The notes under the pieces were generated by a model that did no database searches, was not told the DNA's origin, and was given only the letters and a program-made list of their open reading frames with translations. From positions 1-58,825 of the forward strand of contig JAAZMZ010000079.1 in the NCBI GenBank assembly GCA_012798535.1: a stretch of DNA of 58,825 nt. Reading direction: 5' to 3'. The translations under genes were made by a program, and so were the position numbers. Source of the stretch: Leptolinea sp. (lineage in GTDB: Bacteria; Chloroflexota; Anaerolineae; Anaerolineales; Anaerolineaceae). This document shows positions 24,855-34,298 of this stretch, one piece after another (the stretch's first letter is position 1; each line of letters starts with the position of its first letter).

Positions 24855-25552
24855 GCACACATAAATTAGATTTAAGAAATATCAAGCTGGGAGAGTTGTA
24901 TATTGTAGCCACGCCGATTGGAAATTGGCAGGATATCACCTTACGCGCCATCGATGTTCTAAAGAATGCCGATGCCGTGATCTGCGAAGATCGCAAGATC
25001 GGATCTACGCTGGCGAAAAACATTGGAATTGAAGTAAAAGAGTGGATCGAAGTCAGTGAACACAATGAAACGCACGCCGGTGATTTTATCCAGGAAAGGC
25101 TGCTGGGCGGCGCTTCGCTAGCGTTGATCACAGATTGCGGTACTCCTGTCTTTTCGGATCCGGGTGCACGCATCATCGAACGCGCTCTGGGGCTCGGTGC
25201 CCGGGTCATTCCTATCCCCGGTGCGTCCTCTTTGATGGCGGCCTTATCCGTTCTGGATGTCCAACTGACTCGTTTTTACTTTGCCGGTTTCCTCCCCAGA
25301 CAACCGGATGAACGTCGGTCAATGTTGGAATACCTGCGAAAAATGCACATTCCTGTTATTTTAATGGATACTCCGTATCGGATGGATACGGTTCTAAAGG
25401 ATGCGATCAAAGCCTTTGGTTCAGGCAGAAAAGCTGTCTTAGCCTGTGATCTAACCCTGCCCGGAGAAATTGTCCACAGGGGAAATTTGGGAGAAATCTA
25501 CAAACACGCTTCCGGCAAAAAATCAGAGTTCATTCTGATCATCATGCAGTGA
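24851..25552 (+). CDS. rsmI: 16S rRNA 2'-O-ribose C1402 methyltransferase RsmI
   Basis: A 233-residue SAM-dependent methyltransferase of the tetrapyrrole-methylase fold that methylates C1402 in the ribosomal P site. Motifs are LYIVATPIGNWQDIT, ICEDRK, LITDCGTPVFSDPG and IPIPGASSLMAALS. It is about 50 residues shorter than the E. coli enzyme and lacks the C-terminal helical domain. It begins with GTG overlapping the permease stop, so it is the third gene of the metal operon, probably by chance of position. It overlaps selB tail to tail by 11 bases. Confidence 0.93.
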   Translation: MSTHKLDLRNIKLGELYIVATPIGNWQDITLRAIDVLKNADAVICEDRKIGSTLAKNIGIEVKEWIEVSEHNETHAGDFIQERLLGGASLALITDCGTPVFSDPGARIIERALGLGARVIPIPGASSLMAALSVLDVQLTRFYFAGFLPRQPDERRSMLEYLRKMHIPVILMDTPYRMDTVLKDAIKAFGSGRKAVLACDLTLPGEIVHRGNLGEIYKHASGKKSEFILIIMQ

Positions 25553-27440
25553 TGCGCAGTTTTCGAAGGTCACCTTCACGCACAGTCACACCGGTTTTAT
25601 CCAGATATTCAAGGAAGGCCAGAGCGTATTTCCGGCTGGTTTGAAATTCATCACGGAATTCAGCGACCGTAAGGCTGCCTTTCTGCTGAATATGAGTAAC
25701 CACAAATTGCTGCATTTTTTCTATCTCATCCCTGCGATAAAAAATATCGGCGGAAACTCGCACCAATTCCCGTGCTTCGACCAGAGAATTTAACACATCC
25801 TCTCCGAGGATATCGATTAATTTTTCCATGTCGGGAGGTGAAAATGGTGTTCTTGCATACTCGTTTTTGAATTGTTCAATTCTTGACTGCTGGTTTCGTG
25901 AGTATTGAACATGATGATTCGGTAACTGATACAACCCCCGATTTCCGATTAACTTGCCTTCATTTTTTAACCATTCCAGAAAGGCATCTGTGAATGTACA
26001 ATCCAGTTTCAACCGGGTTCGGATTTCCTCTCCTGTTACACCAGTGCGTAGAGGATTTTGAAGGTGGAAGATTTTTAAAAAGTTTTCTACTCTGTCCCAT
26101 TCGTCTTCCCATTTCTGACGGTTAACAAACCGCTCTGGACCGGAATCTGGATTTTCAGATGAGATGTGAATGATGCGATTATGTTCGACAAGCGATTCCA
26201 CAGCCGCCGTGATTTCTGAATCTGGTTTACCCGACATATTGGCCAGATCAGGAATTGTCCATATATAGAGGCCTGAAGACAATTCTAAAATCTGGTCTTC
26301 CAGCGTACCTATGTGCAGCACAGCCAGTCTATTAATCACTTCTTCCGCATATCGTTTATACCGTCTGGCTGAATCTGTATTCAGAATGATCCCACCGCCA
26401 ATTGTGACAGCCGGTGATGGTAGTCGGAGGATGAAACGATCACCCCGTTCCACCGGCAGCGGCGTAGATAACTCAATCTGTGCATACCCGTTTTCGCCCG
26501 GTGAAAGACTTTCCTTCCCGAGGAGTCGCACCCGGCCGATCCGTTCAGCGGCCAGGTGAAAGATTTTTATCTGATCGTTATGCTTCAATGAGAATTCAAT
26601 CTCATTGATAAGGTCGATGAAGACATCTATACGAAAGGACGGTTTACTGGTACTCCTGGTCATCAACAGATCACCGCGCGAGATGTCATTTCTGTCTACT
26701 CCCGTGATATTGACAGCCACCCTTGATCCAGGTACAGCTTCTTCCACTTTTTCTTTGTGGGTTTGAAGTCCCCTGATTCTGCCCTTTTTACCGGAAGGAA
26801 GAAATACCACTTCATCCCCCGGAGATAATTTGCCATCCAACAGGGTACCGGTGACTACTGTTCCAAAACCCTGAATGGAAAACACTCTGTCAACACTGAT
26901 CCGTGGATTTCCTTTATCCTGCCTGGCCGGAACCTGATCAAGAATATCCTGCAGTGCTGCCAACAGATCAAATATTCCTACGCCGGTTTTTGCCGATACA
27001 GGGATCACAGGTGCATTTTCAAGCAATGTACCTCTGACGGCTGTTTCGATATCCGATCGAATCATGGTCAACCATTCAGAATCCCGGATCAGGTCACATT
27101 TTGTCAGGGCTATCAAACCACGCGGGATTGCCAGAAGATTAAGAATGGCAAGATGCTCCCTGGTTTGCGGCATGATCCCTTCATCTGCGGCAATGACCAT
27201 AAGAGCAGCATCAATCCCGCCTACCCCGGCCAGCATGTTTTCCAGAAAGTCTCTGTGACCTGGAACATCGATGATCCCAACAGGTTCACCATCGGGCAAA
27301 CTTAGCCAGGCGAAGCCCAGCTCAATTGTCATTTCCCGATCTTTCTCTTCTTTAAGGCGATCAGGATCGATTCCAGTCAGGGCTTTTACCAGAGTTGATT
27401 TTCCATGATCTACATGCCCGGCTGTTCCCACGACCTTCAT
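25542..27440 (-). CDS. selB: Selenocysteine-specific elongation factor SelB
   Basis: A 632-residue GTPase that carries selenocysteyl-tRNA to UGA codons by reading a SECIS hairpin. The EF-Tu-like part has GTAGHVDHGKSTL, the DVPGH switch and TKCD, then domains II and III. The last ~230 residues are winged-helix repeats that bind the SECIS RNA. No selA, selC or selD is in the window, and I found no gene with a convincing in-frame UGA. It starts three bases after the coiled-coil gene, at the end of the long minus-strand run that includes the hydantoinase. Confidence 0.94.
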   Translation of the reverse strand: MKVVGTAGHVDHGKSTLVKALTGIDPDRLKEEKDREMTIELGFAWLSLPDGEPVGIIDVPGHRDFLENMLAGVGGIDAALMVIAADEGIMPQTREHLAILNLLAIPRGLIALTKCDLIRDSEWLTMIRSDIETAVRGTLLENAPVIPVSAKTGVGIFDLLAALQDILDQVPARQDKGNPRISVDRVFSIQGFGTVVTGTLLDGKLSPGDEVVFLPSGKKGRIRGLQTHKEKVEEAVPGSRVAVNITGVDRNDISRGDLLMTRSTSKPSFRIDVFIDLINEIEFSLKHNDQIKIFHLAAERIGRVRLLGKESLSPGENGYAQIELSTPLPVERGDRFILRLPSPAVTIGGGIILNTDSARRYKRYAEEVINRLAVLHIGTLEDQILELSSGLYIWTIPDLANMSGKPDSEITAAVESLVEHNRIIHISSENPDSGPERFVNRQKWEDEWDRVENFLKIFHLQNPLRTGVTGEEIRTRLKLDCTFTDAFLEWLKNEGKLIGNRGLYQLPNHHVQYSRNQQSRIEQFKNEYARTPFSPPDMEKLIDILGEDVLNSLVEARELVRVSADIFYRRDEIEKMQQFVVTHIQQKGSLTVAEFRDEFQTSRKYALAFLEYLDKTGVTVREGDLRKLRITA

Positions 27441-27443
27441 GGG

Positions 27444-28622
27444 TTATCCACCCGATTTTGTGATCTGATTGAATTCCTCTGCCCAATTATGGGTGATATT
27501 TACCAACGTCTGCAGCCGTTTTTGAGTTTCTTCATTGACCTGATTCAGCAAGTCTGTCATATCGGCAACCAAATCTTCCAGTTTTACCAATCTATCCTGG
27601 TATTTTTCAATCTGCCGCAGAAGTTCTCTGATCTGTTCTTCCTGGCTCAGGGAGTAATTCGTCCATCGCTTTTGATCATCATTTTTAAAACCGGTCCATT
27701 CCTGACGGAAACGATCTTCATTGATCCGCGACATTTCAGTGATCTCATTTATTCGGCGGTCGAACTTTTGAGTTATATCATCAAACGTGTCCTGAGAGCG
27801 TTTTACCGACCGCTGCATCGATTCAAGTGTTTGTAACTGACTTTCGATGGTGGCAGTCTGTTTATCGAATGTGGCAAATCGCTCTTGCCATTCTTTCCAG
27901 GTGTGATCGCGTTCAACCTGTTGCAGCGATTGTTTTTCAATGAACGAATTGACCACCTGTCGTCTTTCAGTTTCGGCGGCCATTAATTCTCCAACCCGTA
28001 ATTCCAACTTCCGCGTGGAATCGACAGTCAGATCTACTTTTCCCCTTTGTTCATCCTGACGTTTTCGAATAGCGGTGACTTCGCCCAGCAGGTCAGACAA
28101 TCTTTTCGCATCCTGACGGCGTCCCTCTTCGAGTAAACGAATCGTGCGTTTATATTCTTCATCGCTGTGCGAAATATCAGAAATTTTCTTATCCGTTTCG
28201 CCAATCAGGTGATTGATCCTGATTTCCTCTTCCTGCCGGACCTGAAGCGTTCGTTTAATTTCAGAAATTGTGTCAACACTCTTTTTTAAATGAGCGATAT
28301 TTTTATTCAACCGGTCGATTTCACCGGCTCTGGTTTTCTCTGATTCACGATTCTGTTCAAGGCGCGCTTTTTCCGCGAGTTCGAGGTTTTTCAGCAATTC
28401 CACCTTCAACGCACTGATGGCTTCCTCAAGCTTCTCCACTTTGCCTGCAAGTGAAGTCATTCGGGTGGTTTCGCTTTGCGTGTTCCTGATTTCTTGATTC
28501 GCGCTGTTTACATTTCCCTCAACAACTGTCAAACGCTCGGTGAGGAGCGCGATTGTAGTCTTATCTTTACGTCGCTCCTCATCCAGCCATTCGATTTTCT
28601 TATTGAGCTGCTCTAAATCCAT
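27444..28622 (-). CDS. Large coiled-coil protein
   Basis: A 392-residue protein. The start at 28622 (MDLEQLNKK) has AAGGA six bases upstream. It has no signal peptide and no membrane segment. Almost the whole length is charged heptad-type helix rich in Glu, Lys, Arg and Gln, with few prolines, so it should form a long cytoplasmic coiled coil. No enzyme motif is visible. It lies 45 bases after the NuoN-like gene and ends three bases before selB; a structural or scaffold role for the membrane proteins upstream is possible but unproven. Confidence 0.7.
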   Translation of the reverse strand: MDLEQLNKKIEWLDEERRKDKTTIALLTERLTVVEGNVNSANQEIRNTQSETTRMTSLAGKVEKLEEAISALKVELLKNLELAEKARLEQNRESEKTRAGEIDRLNKNIAHLKKSVDTISEIKRTLQVRQEEEIRINHLIGETDKKISDISHSDEEYKRTIRLLEEGRRQDAKRLSDLLGEVTAIRKRQDEQRGKVDLTVDSTRKLELRVGELMAAETERRQVVNSFIEKQSLQQVERDHTWKEWQERFATFDKQTATIESQLQTLESMQRSVKRSQDTFDDITQKFDRRINEITEMSRINEDRFRQEWTGFKNDDQKRWTNYSLSQEEQIRELLRQIEKYQDRLVKLEDLVADMTDLLNQVNEETQKRLQTLVNITHNWAEEFNQITKSGG

Positions 28623-28666
28623 AGAGTTTCCTTCCAAATGGTTTCAAAAATTATACCATTCGGGTT

Positions 28667-30055
28667 CTATTTGATATTTGGAAATGCCTGGAGCATTTCA
28701 GAAACACTTCTCAGTAGCATCTGTGGAAATAATCCCATGACTAAAAGCAGTCCGCTGAGGACATAGAAATAAATCTTTTCTATCCTTGGCATGTGTGGGT
28801 TAGGCGGAAAGGGATATTCAGAGTACAGATGAATTAAAAAGCGAACACTGGCTCCAATGAAACAAAGATGTGCGATTCCCATCCATGCCAATACCGTTAT
28901 ATCAACTCTGGCAAGATCCATGAAGACTAGCAGACGTGTAATGAAACCGGGAAAGATGGGAAAACCGGCAATCGTGAATACGGCAATGGAAAACCCTACA
29001 GATAAAACCGGGTGTAGTGTAAGACTCTCTTCCTCATTTTCCTGACTCTGGTATTGGTGAATATAAGAAAGTAATACCACCCATAAGACAATAGCGATAA
29101 TCCTTGGAAGAAACATCATTATGAAAGAATTCCAACCGGTAGTTTGATTCAGGCTGATGGCGATCAAAGACATACCTGTTTCGAAAGAGATCAGGTAAGC
29201 CGTTGTGCGGAAGATTTTCTTTTCCATCGCGAACAATACCGCGCTGGTTAGGATCATTAATAATCCCATGTATCGTAGTACTTGAAATATCCTCGCATCA
29301 TCCCGTAACCAGACAAAACCATCGAGATATCGGATGACCAGTATCAGTGTGGCGGTATTGAATAAGATCAAGACAAATCCAACGCTGAAAGGCGGTTTCT
29401 CGCCGGCAACCTGAGGCATCCAACTATTAAAGGGGTAAACTCCTAGCCAGAAGGAAAATCCCAATCCCAGCAGGATAAGGGCTTGAAAGATCAAATTTGT
29501 TTCAGTTGGATTCGCTTCAACCGCCGATAAAACCCATCCGGATGCCAGCATAAAAGGCATGGCCAGCGACTGGTAGAGGAGAAAACGCAGAACGCCAGTA
29601 GTTGGCATCTCACCAAAATTGGATAAAAGGATCACAGAGAGTATGACACAGATTTCTAGCAGCAAGGCGGCATATAAGAACGGTTGTACTGATAGTGCTG
29701 CGAGGGTCAGACTTGTCAACAGGAAACCGATTGGAACAAAGCGAACCGGTATATCAACCACGAATGACATACTACAAAAAAGAAAGAGGATGACGAAAAT
29801 TAGAGCAGCGTAGACCAGGTCACCATTGCCCAGAGTAAAACTTCTTCCCAGTATGGTCATCGAAGAGGATATCTGCAAGGTTAAATTCCCAATCTGCAGT
29901 ATAGGTTTACCAACGGAAAGAAAGCGGCTGCTCAGGATCAACAGAAGTGAAACACCGAGGCCAATGAAAAGAGTTCTGCGTTCATCGCGTCGGGTAACCC
30001 ACAGGAAAATGGCGGTCAATCCGGGCAAACCGATCCAGATGATAGGCGCGTTCAA
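28667..30055 (-). CDS. NuoN/MrpD-like membrane subunit
   Basis: A 462-residue protein with about 13-14 membrane segments. TTG at 30055 is the likely start: GGAGTAG lies upstream and TTGA overlaps the stop of the previous gene. It belongs to the proton-antiporter-type subunits of complex I and Mrp antiporters: YPFNSWMP stands where NuoN has PFH.W.PD, and LLLEICVILS keeps the conserved Glu. The Lys expected before the PFH motif is Ser here, and the His is Asn, so proton transfer may be weakened or altered. No hydrogenase or quinone-module genes are near. Confidence 0.7.
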   Translation of the reverse strand: MNAPIIWIGLPGLTAIFLWVTRRDERRTLFIGLGVSLLLILSSRFLSVGKPILQIGNLTLQISSSMTILGRSFTLGNGDLVYAALIFVILFLFCSMSFVVDIPVRFVPIGFLLTSLTLAALSVQPFLYAALLLEICVILSVILLSNFGEMPTTGVLRFLLYQSLAMPFMLASGWVLSAVEANPTETNLIFQALILLGLGFSFWLGVYPFNSWMPQVAGEKPPFSVGFVLILFNTATLILVIRYLDGFVWLRDDARIFQVLRYMGLLMILTSAVLFAMEKKIFRTTAYLISFETGMSLIAISLNQTTGWNSFIMMFLPRIIAIVLWVVLLSYIHQYQSQENEEESLTLHPVLSVGFSIAVFTIAGFPIFPGFITRLLVFMDLARVDITVLAWMGIAHLCFIGASVRFLIHLYSEYPFPPNPHMPRIEKIYFYVLSGLLLVMGLFPQMLLRSVSEMLQAFPNIK

Positions 30056-30636
30056 AGGTCTACTCCTTCCATCGGATTTGTGTGGAAATAAACCAGCAGC
30101 CACGCCAAACCAATATTCAAGAATGCCAGAAGGCCGGAAACAAGCACAGAACTCTCGACGGCCGCGTACAGGACTTCAAAACCGCTGATGAACGTGATCA
30201 CTCCAATAATTGTACGAACCAGATTCTTAGCGAGACCGGCCTGTAATAAACCGCTGCAAAACAGAAGGATGCCGCCCCAGATAATCTCGATACGCGCGGG
30301 GATGAAATCCTGGATTACAGGAGCAATTGAAAAAACCAGAAGCCAGATCATACCGGCAGAGAGAAAACGAAATCCAAAGCCGGGAATTACCGATGTTTCA
30401 TCTTTTTCGAGGATCGAATCCGGATTGGCTGAACTGACAATCGCAATGGCAATCCACCCCCCTATCAGTTTCACCGCGCTTTCAATAATCGACCAGGAAA
30501 GAGATGTAAGCCAGAAAACACAAAAGACCTGGAAAACCCAGGCAATGGATACCCAGCGCCACTGATTAAGCACAATCAAGATTGTTGTGGAGACAATCAA
30601 GATCAGCACCGCGATGATAGCCAGATTGCTGAGCAT
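30052..30636 (-). CDS. HyfE/NuoK-like membrane subunit
   Basis: A 194-residue protein with about six membrane segments. The second half (GLLQAGLAKNLVRTIIGVITFISGFEVLYA) resembles the part of HyfE, NuoK and MrpC in which a helix follows an N-terminal Arg/Asn pair. HyfE proteins join antiporter subunits in group-4 hydrogenases. It starts directly after the stop of the larger membrane gene and overlaps the next by four bases, so the three are translated together. The family is inferred from pattern and neighbours. Confidence 0.55.
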   Translation of the reverse strand: MLSNLAIIAVLILIVSTTILIVLNQWRWVSIAWVFQVFCVFWLTSLSWSIIESAVKLIGGWIAIAIVSSANPDSILEKDETSVIPGFGFRFLSAGMIWLLVFSIAPVIQDFIPARIEIIWGGILLFCSGLLQAGLAKNLVRTIIGVITFISGFEVLYAAVESSVLVSGLLAFLNIGLAWLLVYFHTNPMEGVDL

Positions 30637-32259
30637 CTATGACAAACCCAGACTGCGAAGAATGGTAATTACCAGTACAAGACATAGAATCGCCCAGATA
30701 AATCCCCCATCTCCTTCGAACAATCCGGAAATGAAATCAAAGGGTTGTTGGATGAAATCCTGTAAAATATCCTTTCCACTTGGCTGAATAATATCGGATT
30801 TGATTCTTGAACGAAAAGTATTGGCAATAGACAGGCTGGTTTTATTTATAAAATACTGAAAATTGAATATTTTCGTTCTTTCAGCCACAAAAAGCGCCGT
30901 TCCGCCCAGTGACATGATCATTGCAGGTACGGAGATTGTGAATCTATACATATCAGGCTGCCATAATAGAACGATAATCCAGGGAGTAACCAGGGGAAAG
31001 AGCAATCCACCCTGGGATAAATAGTTCGTCCAGTTTTCTCCAGCCGGATTTTCCAATCCTTTTTTTTCAAACAGATTGCGCAAATAAGTATAAACAGTCA
31101 GAAGAGCCGGAAGAAGAAAGAGCAAACCGGGTACTTCCCCCGCCCAGATAAAACCGGAAAGGCCGGTATTATCTGGCGTGAAGGGAAAACCGCTGAAACC
31201 TGCTAATGCTGCCATCCCAAGAGTGATGGTAAACCGGCTGACGGGGTACTCAAGGAAAAGGATTTGTGGAAGAACAATAGCAGTTATTGTGAAACAGATG
31301 GCACCGGCGGAATAACCATATAGATATTCAGCACAGATCAGGCTGCCGATAAAAACCCGCCAGAGAGCAGGCCGGCTCTCATTATTGGCACGAAATGATC
31401 GGATTGATCCAATAGTTACGACAAGTAACAGGAATAGGATTTCGATGGTTTTTATGGATGACCATTCCGGATTAAAGGGCAGCTGGAGGACAATGGCTGC
31501 GGAGATCAACAGGTTGATGATGTAACGCATAACAAAAATACCATTTGTTGAAACAGCCGGAGTGCCGATCCATTTTTTGAATGGAATCAACACCATCCTC
31601 ATCATACAGGCTATGAGGATCACATCTGCCGGGTCATGTTGGATTGCCTTCCAATCGTCGACTGCGCCTGTGGTGGATAGCTGCCAGCCAAACGCAACAA
31701 TGAACAGGATCAGACTGAACAGGTTCCAGATCGATCGTTTAAGATGTTCAATAACTTTGTGTTCAGGTTCTGCCAGATAGAAGGCGGAAAAGATGCCGGT
31801 CAGGTCATAGAGGCTCAGGACGATGATGCTTGTCAGAATATTGGCGGATTGTCCGCCGAGAAGTCCAAGAACACCCAGTCCCAGAATTCCAGCCCATTCG
31901 CGGCAGTTGGCATCCAGACCGATTCTGGCGGAGGAGACAACCAGAACACCGATAGTCAATCCGCAGATCGTAACAACTACCGGCCAGGTTATAAGATCGA
32001 ATGAAAGTGACGGTAAAGGGCTCTGGATTCCCAGGTTTAATAGTGGGCGCAATAAAAATGTGTAGGGAAGATGAGCCTTCCCCAGAAGTGCAACGATCCA
32101 CGCACTGATGGATGCCAGTGCAGCCAAAAACCAGGCAATACCGATTCCCCGGGGAACAAAGGAAAGGATTATGACAGCTATGGCTGCGGCCAACAGTATG
32201 AAAATTGGAAGAAAACCCGGCACGGATATGACTCTGGCGCTTTTATAATATTTCTGCAA
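30637..32259 (-). CDS. NuoL/M-like membrane subunit
   Basis: A ~540-residue protein with about 14 membrane segments. The start is uncertain: TTG at 32259 (17-base overlap with the hydantoinase gene), GTG at 32223, or ATG at 32316; none has a clear ribosome site. The central block ACMMRMVLIPFKKWIGTPAVSTNG lies where NuoL/M have a Lys or Arg before PFH.WLPDA, with His replaced by Lys. A ~80-residue C-terminal arm with two late hydrophobic segments follows. With the next two genes it looks like a stripped-down antiporter module without a redox part. Confidence 0.6.
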   Translation of the reverse strand: MQKYYKSARVISVPGFLPIFILLAAAIAVIILSFVPRGIGIAWFLAALASISAWIVALLGKAHLPYTFLLRPLLNLGIQSPLPSLSFDLITWPVVVTICGLTIGVLVVSSARIGLDANCREWAGILGLGVLGLLGGQSANILTSIIVLSLYDLTGIFSAFYLAEPEHKVIEHLKRSIWNLFSLILFIVAFGWQLSTTGAVDDWKAIQHDPADVILIACMMRMVLIPFKKWIGTPAVSTNGIFVMRYIINLLISAAIVLQLPFNPEWSSIKTIEILFLLLVVTIGSIRSFRANNESRPALWRVFIGSLICAEYLYGYSAGAICFTITAIVLPQILFLEYPVSRFTITLGMAALAGFSGFPFTPDNTGLSGFIWAGEVPGLLFLLPALLTVYTYLRNLFEKKGLENPAGENWTNYLSQGGLLFPLVTPWIIVLLWQPDMYRFTISVPAMIMSLGGTALFVAERTKIFNFQYFINKTSLSIANTFRSRIKSDIIQPSGKDILQDFIQQPFDFISGLFEGDGGFIWAILCLVLVITILRSLGLS

Positions 32260-33661
32260 AAGGCTTTCGGTATATAAATTTTCCGTTACCTTTTTTCCCG
32301 TACCATGTCTTCCCATCAACAATGAGCGTTCCGCGTGAGAAAACTTTTTCCGGGAAGCCTATCAGGCGCCAGCCTTCGTAGAGATTATAATCCGTACGAT
32401 GCTGTGCCATGTCAACTCCATACGTAACCTGTTTCCGCGGATCCCAGATCACCAGATCGGCATCACTTCCCGGCAGGATCGTTCCCTTCTGTGGGTACAT
32501 TCCGAAAATTCTTGCTGGATTCGTGCAATTCAGAGCCACAAACTCATTGGCCGATAACCTACCCGAGTTGACGGCCCGTGTCCATAAAATTGGCATCCTG
32601 TCACCTACCCCCGGCAATCCATTGGGAATCTTTGTGAAATCATCCTTTCCCAGTTCTTTTCCGGGAATGGTAACCGGTTGGTCCTCATAAGAGATCGCAA
32701 CGGAACCATCATAGAAAAATGGACAGTGATCGGTTGCGACCACTTTGATACTTCCTTCCTCTAATCCGCGCCATAATCTCTCGTTGTCAAATTTTGTCCG
32801 CATGGGAGGAGAACAGATCCACTTGGCTCCATCAGGCTGCTGCAAATTTTCCTCGGTAAAAAATAGATATTGTGGACAGGTTTCTCCCATCACCTGCAGA
32901 CCATTTTTACGGGCATATTCCACCTGGTCTACTTCCCCTCCTGTGTTCATGTGAACCACATATAACGGGGCGGCAGCCTGAGCAGCCAGGGCGGAACCAC
33001 GCAAAACAGCTTCCACGGCACCCCAGGCAGGCCGGGTGCGGGCATGCCATACCGGAGATGTCTTACCGGAGGCCAGCGCCTCGGAAATCAGGAGATCGAT
33101 CACATCGCCGTTTTCCGCATGCAGCATGGTAAGCATCCCTGCAGCTTTGGCTATCCGCAAAACTTGAAATATTTCCCCATCCTGCAGGCGAAGACGGTTA
33201 TTATAGGCCGAAAACACCTTCAAAGTGGTGATGCCTTCCTTAACCAGGGTAGGAATTTCCTGTCCAATTTTTTCATCGAATCGGGTGATATTCATGTGAA
33301 ATGAATAATCCGTGGCGGCCAGAGGATCGGCTTTTTCATGCCATGCTTGCACACATTCCTTTAGTGTCTCAAAATCCTGTGAAATGAAGTCAATGGTGGT
33401 TGTCGTGCCTCCAAAAGCCGCCGCTTTATGTCCAGTGTAATGATCATCTGATGAGATCGTGCCGGCCATAGGCAGTGCGAAATGGGTATGCACATCAATA
33501 CCGCCTGGAAGAACATAGCGGCCGGTTACATCGTACACCTGGTCCACCGGATCATTAATCTCTCGCGCGATTTGTGTGACCTTTTCTCCGTCTATCAGGA
33601 TATCCGCCTGATATGTCTCTGACGCAGTGATGATGGTGCCGCCTCGAATCGCGATCTTCAT
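32243..33661 (-). CDS. hydA: Dihydropyrimidinase / D-hydantoinase
   Basis: A 472-residue amidohydrolase that opens cyclic ureides such as hydantoins or dihydropyrimidines to N-carbamoyl amino acids. All binuclear-metal residues are present: H58 and H60 in DVHTHF, K148 (the carbamylated Lys in TTLKVFSAYN), H181 in MLHAENGD, H237 in VVHMNTGGEV and D311 in ATDHCPF. Length is normal. E. coli HyuA/YgeZ in the yge cluster is a relative. It follows the unknown 193-residue gene after 18 bases and overlaps the next membrane gene. Its product would feed the carbamoyltransferases nearby. Confidence 0.92.
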   Translation of the reverse strand: MKIAIRGGTIITASETYQADILIDGEKVTQIAREINDPVDQVYDVTGRYVLPGGIDVHTHFALPMAGTISSDDHYTGHKAAAFGGTTTTIDFISQDFETLKECVQAWHEKADPLAATDYSFHMNITRFDEKIGQEIPTLVKEGITTLKVFSAYNNRLRLQDGEIFQVLRIAKAAGMLTMLHAENGDVIDLLISEALASGKTSPVWHARTRPAWGAVEAVLRGSALAAQAAAPLYVVHMNTGGEVDQVEYARKNGLQVMGETCPQYLFFTEENLQQPDGAKWICSPPMRTKFDNERLWRGLEEGSIKVVATDHCPFFYDGSVAISYEDQPVTIPGKELGKDDFTKIPNGLPGVGDRMPILWTRAVNSGRLSANEFVALNCTNPARIFGMYPQKGTILPGSDADLVIWDPRKQVTYGVDMAQHRTDYNLYEGWRLIGFPEKVFSRGTLIVDGKTWYGKKGNGKFIYRKPFAEIL

Positions 33662-33679
33662 GATTTCCTCCGGTTACTA

Positions 33680-34261
33680 TTAATTTCTATAGAGGTTGTT
33701 CTTCTTTTCCGGAAGCTCCATCCAGAGCATCAAAGCTTCCAGCATAGCCGGATCATCAAGTATCGGGTCATCACCGATATTTTCCGTTCTTTGTTCTGTT
33801 GGAAGATGTTCACGCAAGCTTCGCCACAGTATCTGGCGGTTTTCCGAATGGACAACCAGTTCACCAATTGTAGCTGCTTTATTGAACAATTCTCCCAGTG
33901 TGTACAGGAAGGTGATGCGTTTCCAGCTATCTGCCTTGATCGAATTACGTACCATTTCCAAAGGACCGAGAGAGAGCTTATAGTACTCCTCATGAGCGCG
34001 CCTGTGGTCAGGTTCATCACGAAATAAGTCTGCCCGGGTGACCAGTTCATGGCCGCGCACCGGGCAGAAATACTCAATTTTCCAGCGATGTTCTTCTCCA
34101 AAAGCACCGGTTTGATAGAATGCGAGGAAATCAACATCGATGACTTTCGGAGCAGATTTCAATGGAATACGATACCACCCCAGCAGGCGGGCGATTTCTA
34201 GATCGCGTGGTTCAGGCAATACGCCGACAAGAATAAGGGCTTCCTCTGGAACAGTCTGCAT
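33680..34261 (-). CDS. Conserved protein of unknown function
   Basis: A 193-residue soluble protein, with no membrane segment and no signal. It has several dense motifs that look functional: LGWYRIPLKSAPKVIDVDFLAFYQTGAFG, PVRGHELVTRADLF, DEPDHRRAHEEYYKLSLGPL, and WKRITFLYTLGELFNKA. I recall similar uncharacterised proteins in several phyla, but no named domain. It sits between the PLP enzyme and the hydantoinase with short gaps, so it may take part in the same pathway or may be a nucleic-acid-related passenger; the sequence does not decide. Confidence 0.6.
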   Translation of the reverse strand: MQTVPEEALILVGVLPEPRDLEIARLLGWYRIPLKSAPKVIDVDFLAFYQTGAFGEEHRWKIEYFCPVRGHELVTRADLFRDEPDHRRAHEEYYKLSLGPLEMVRNSIKADSWKRITFLYTLGELFNKAATIGELVVHSENRQILWRSLREHLPTEQRTENIGDDPILDDPAMLEALMLWMELPEKKNNLYRN

Positions 34262-34298
34262 TCGCCTCTCCGCTGTGAGGTGGCAGGAATAGATGCGA

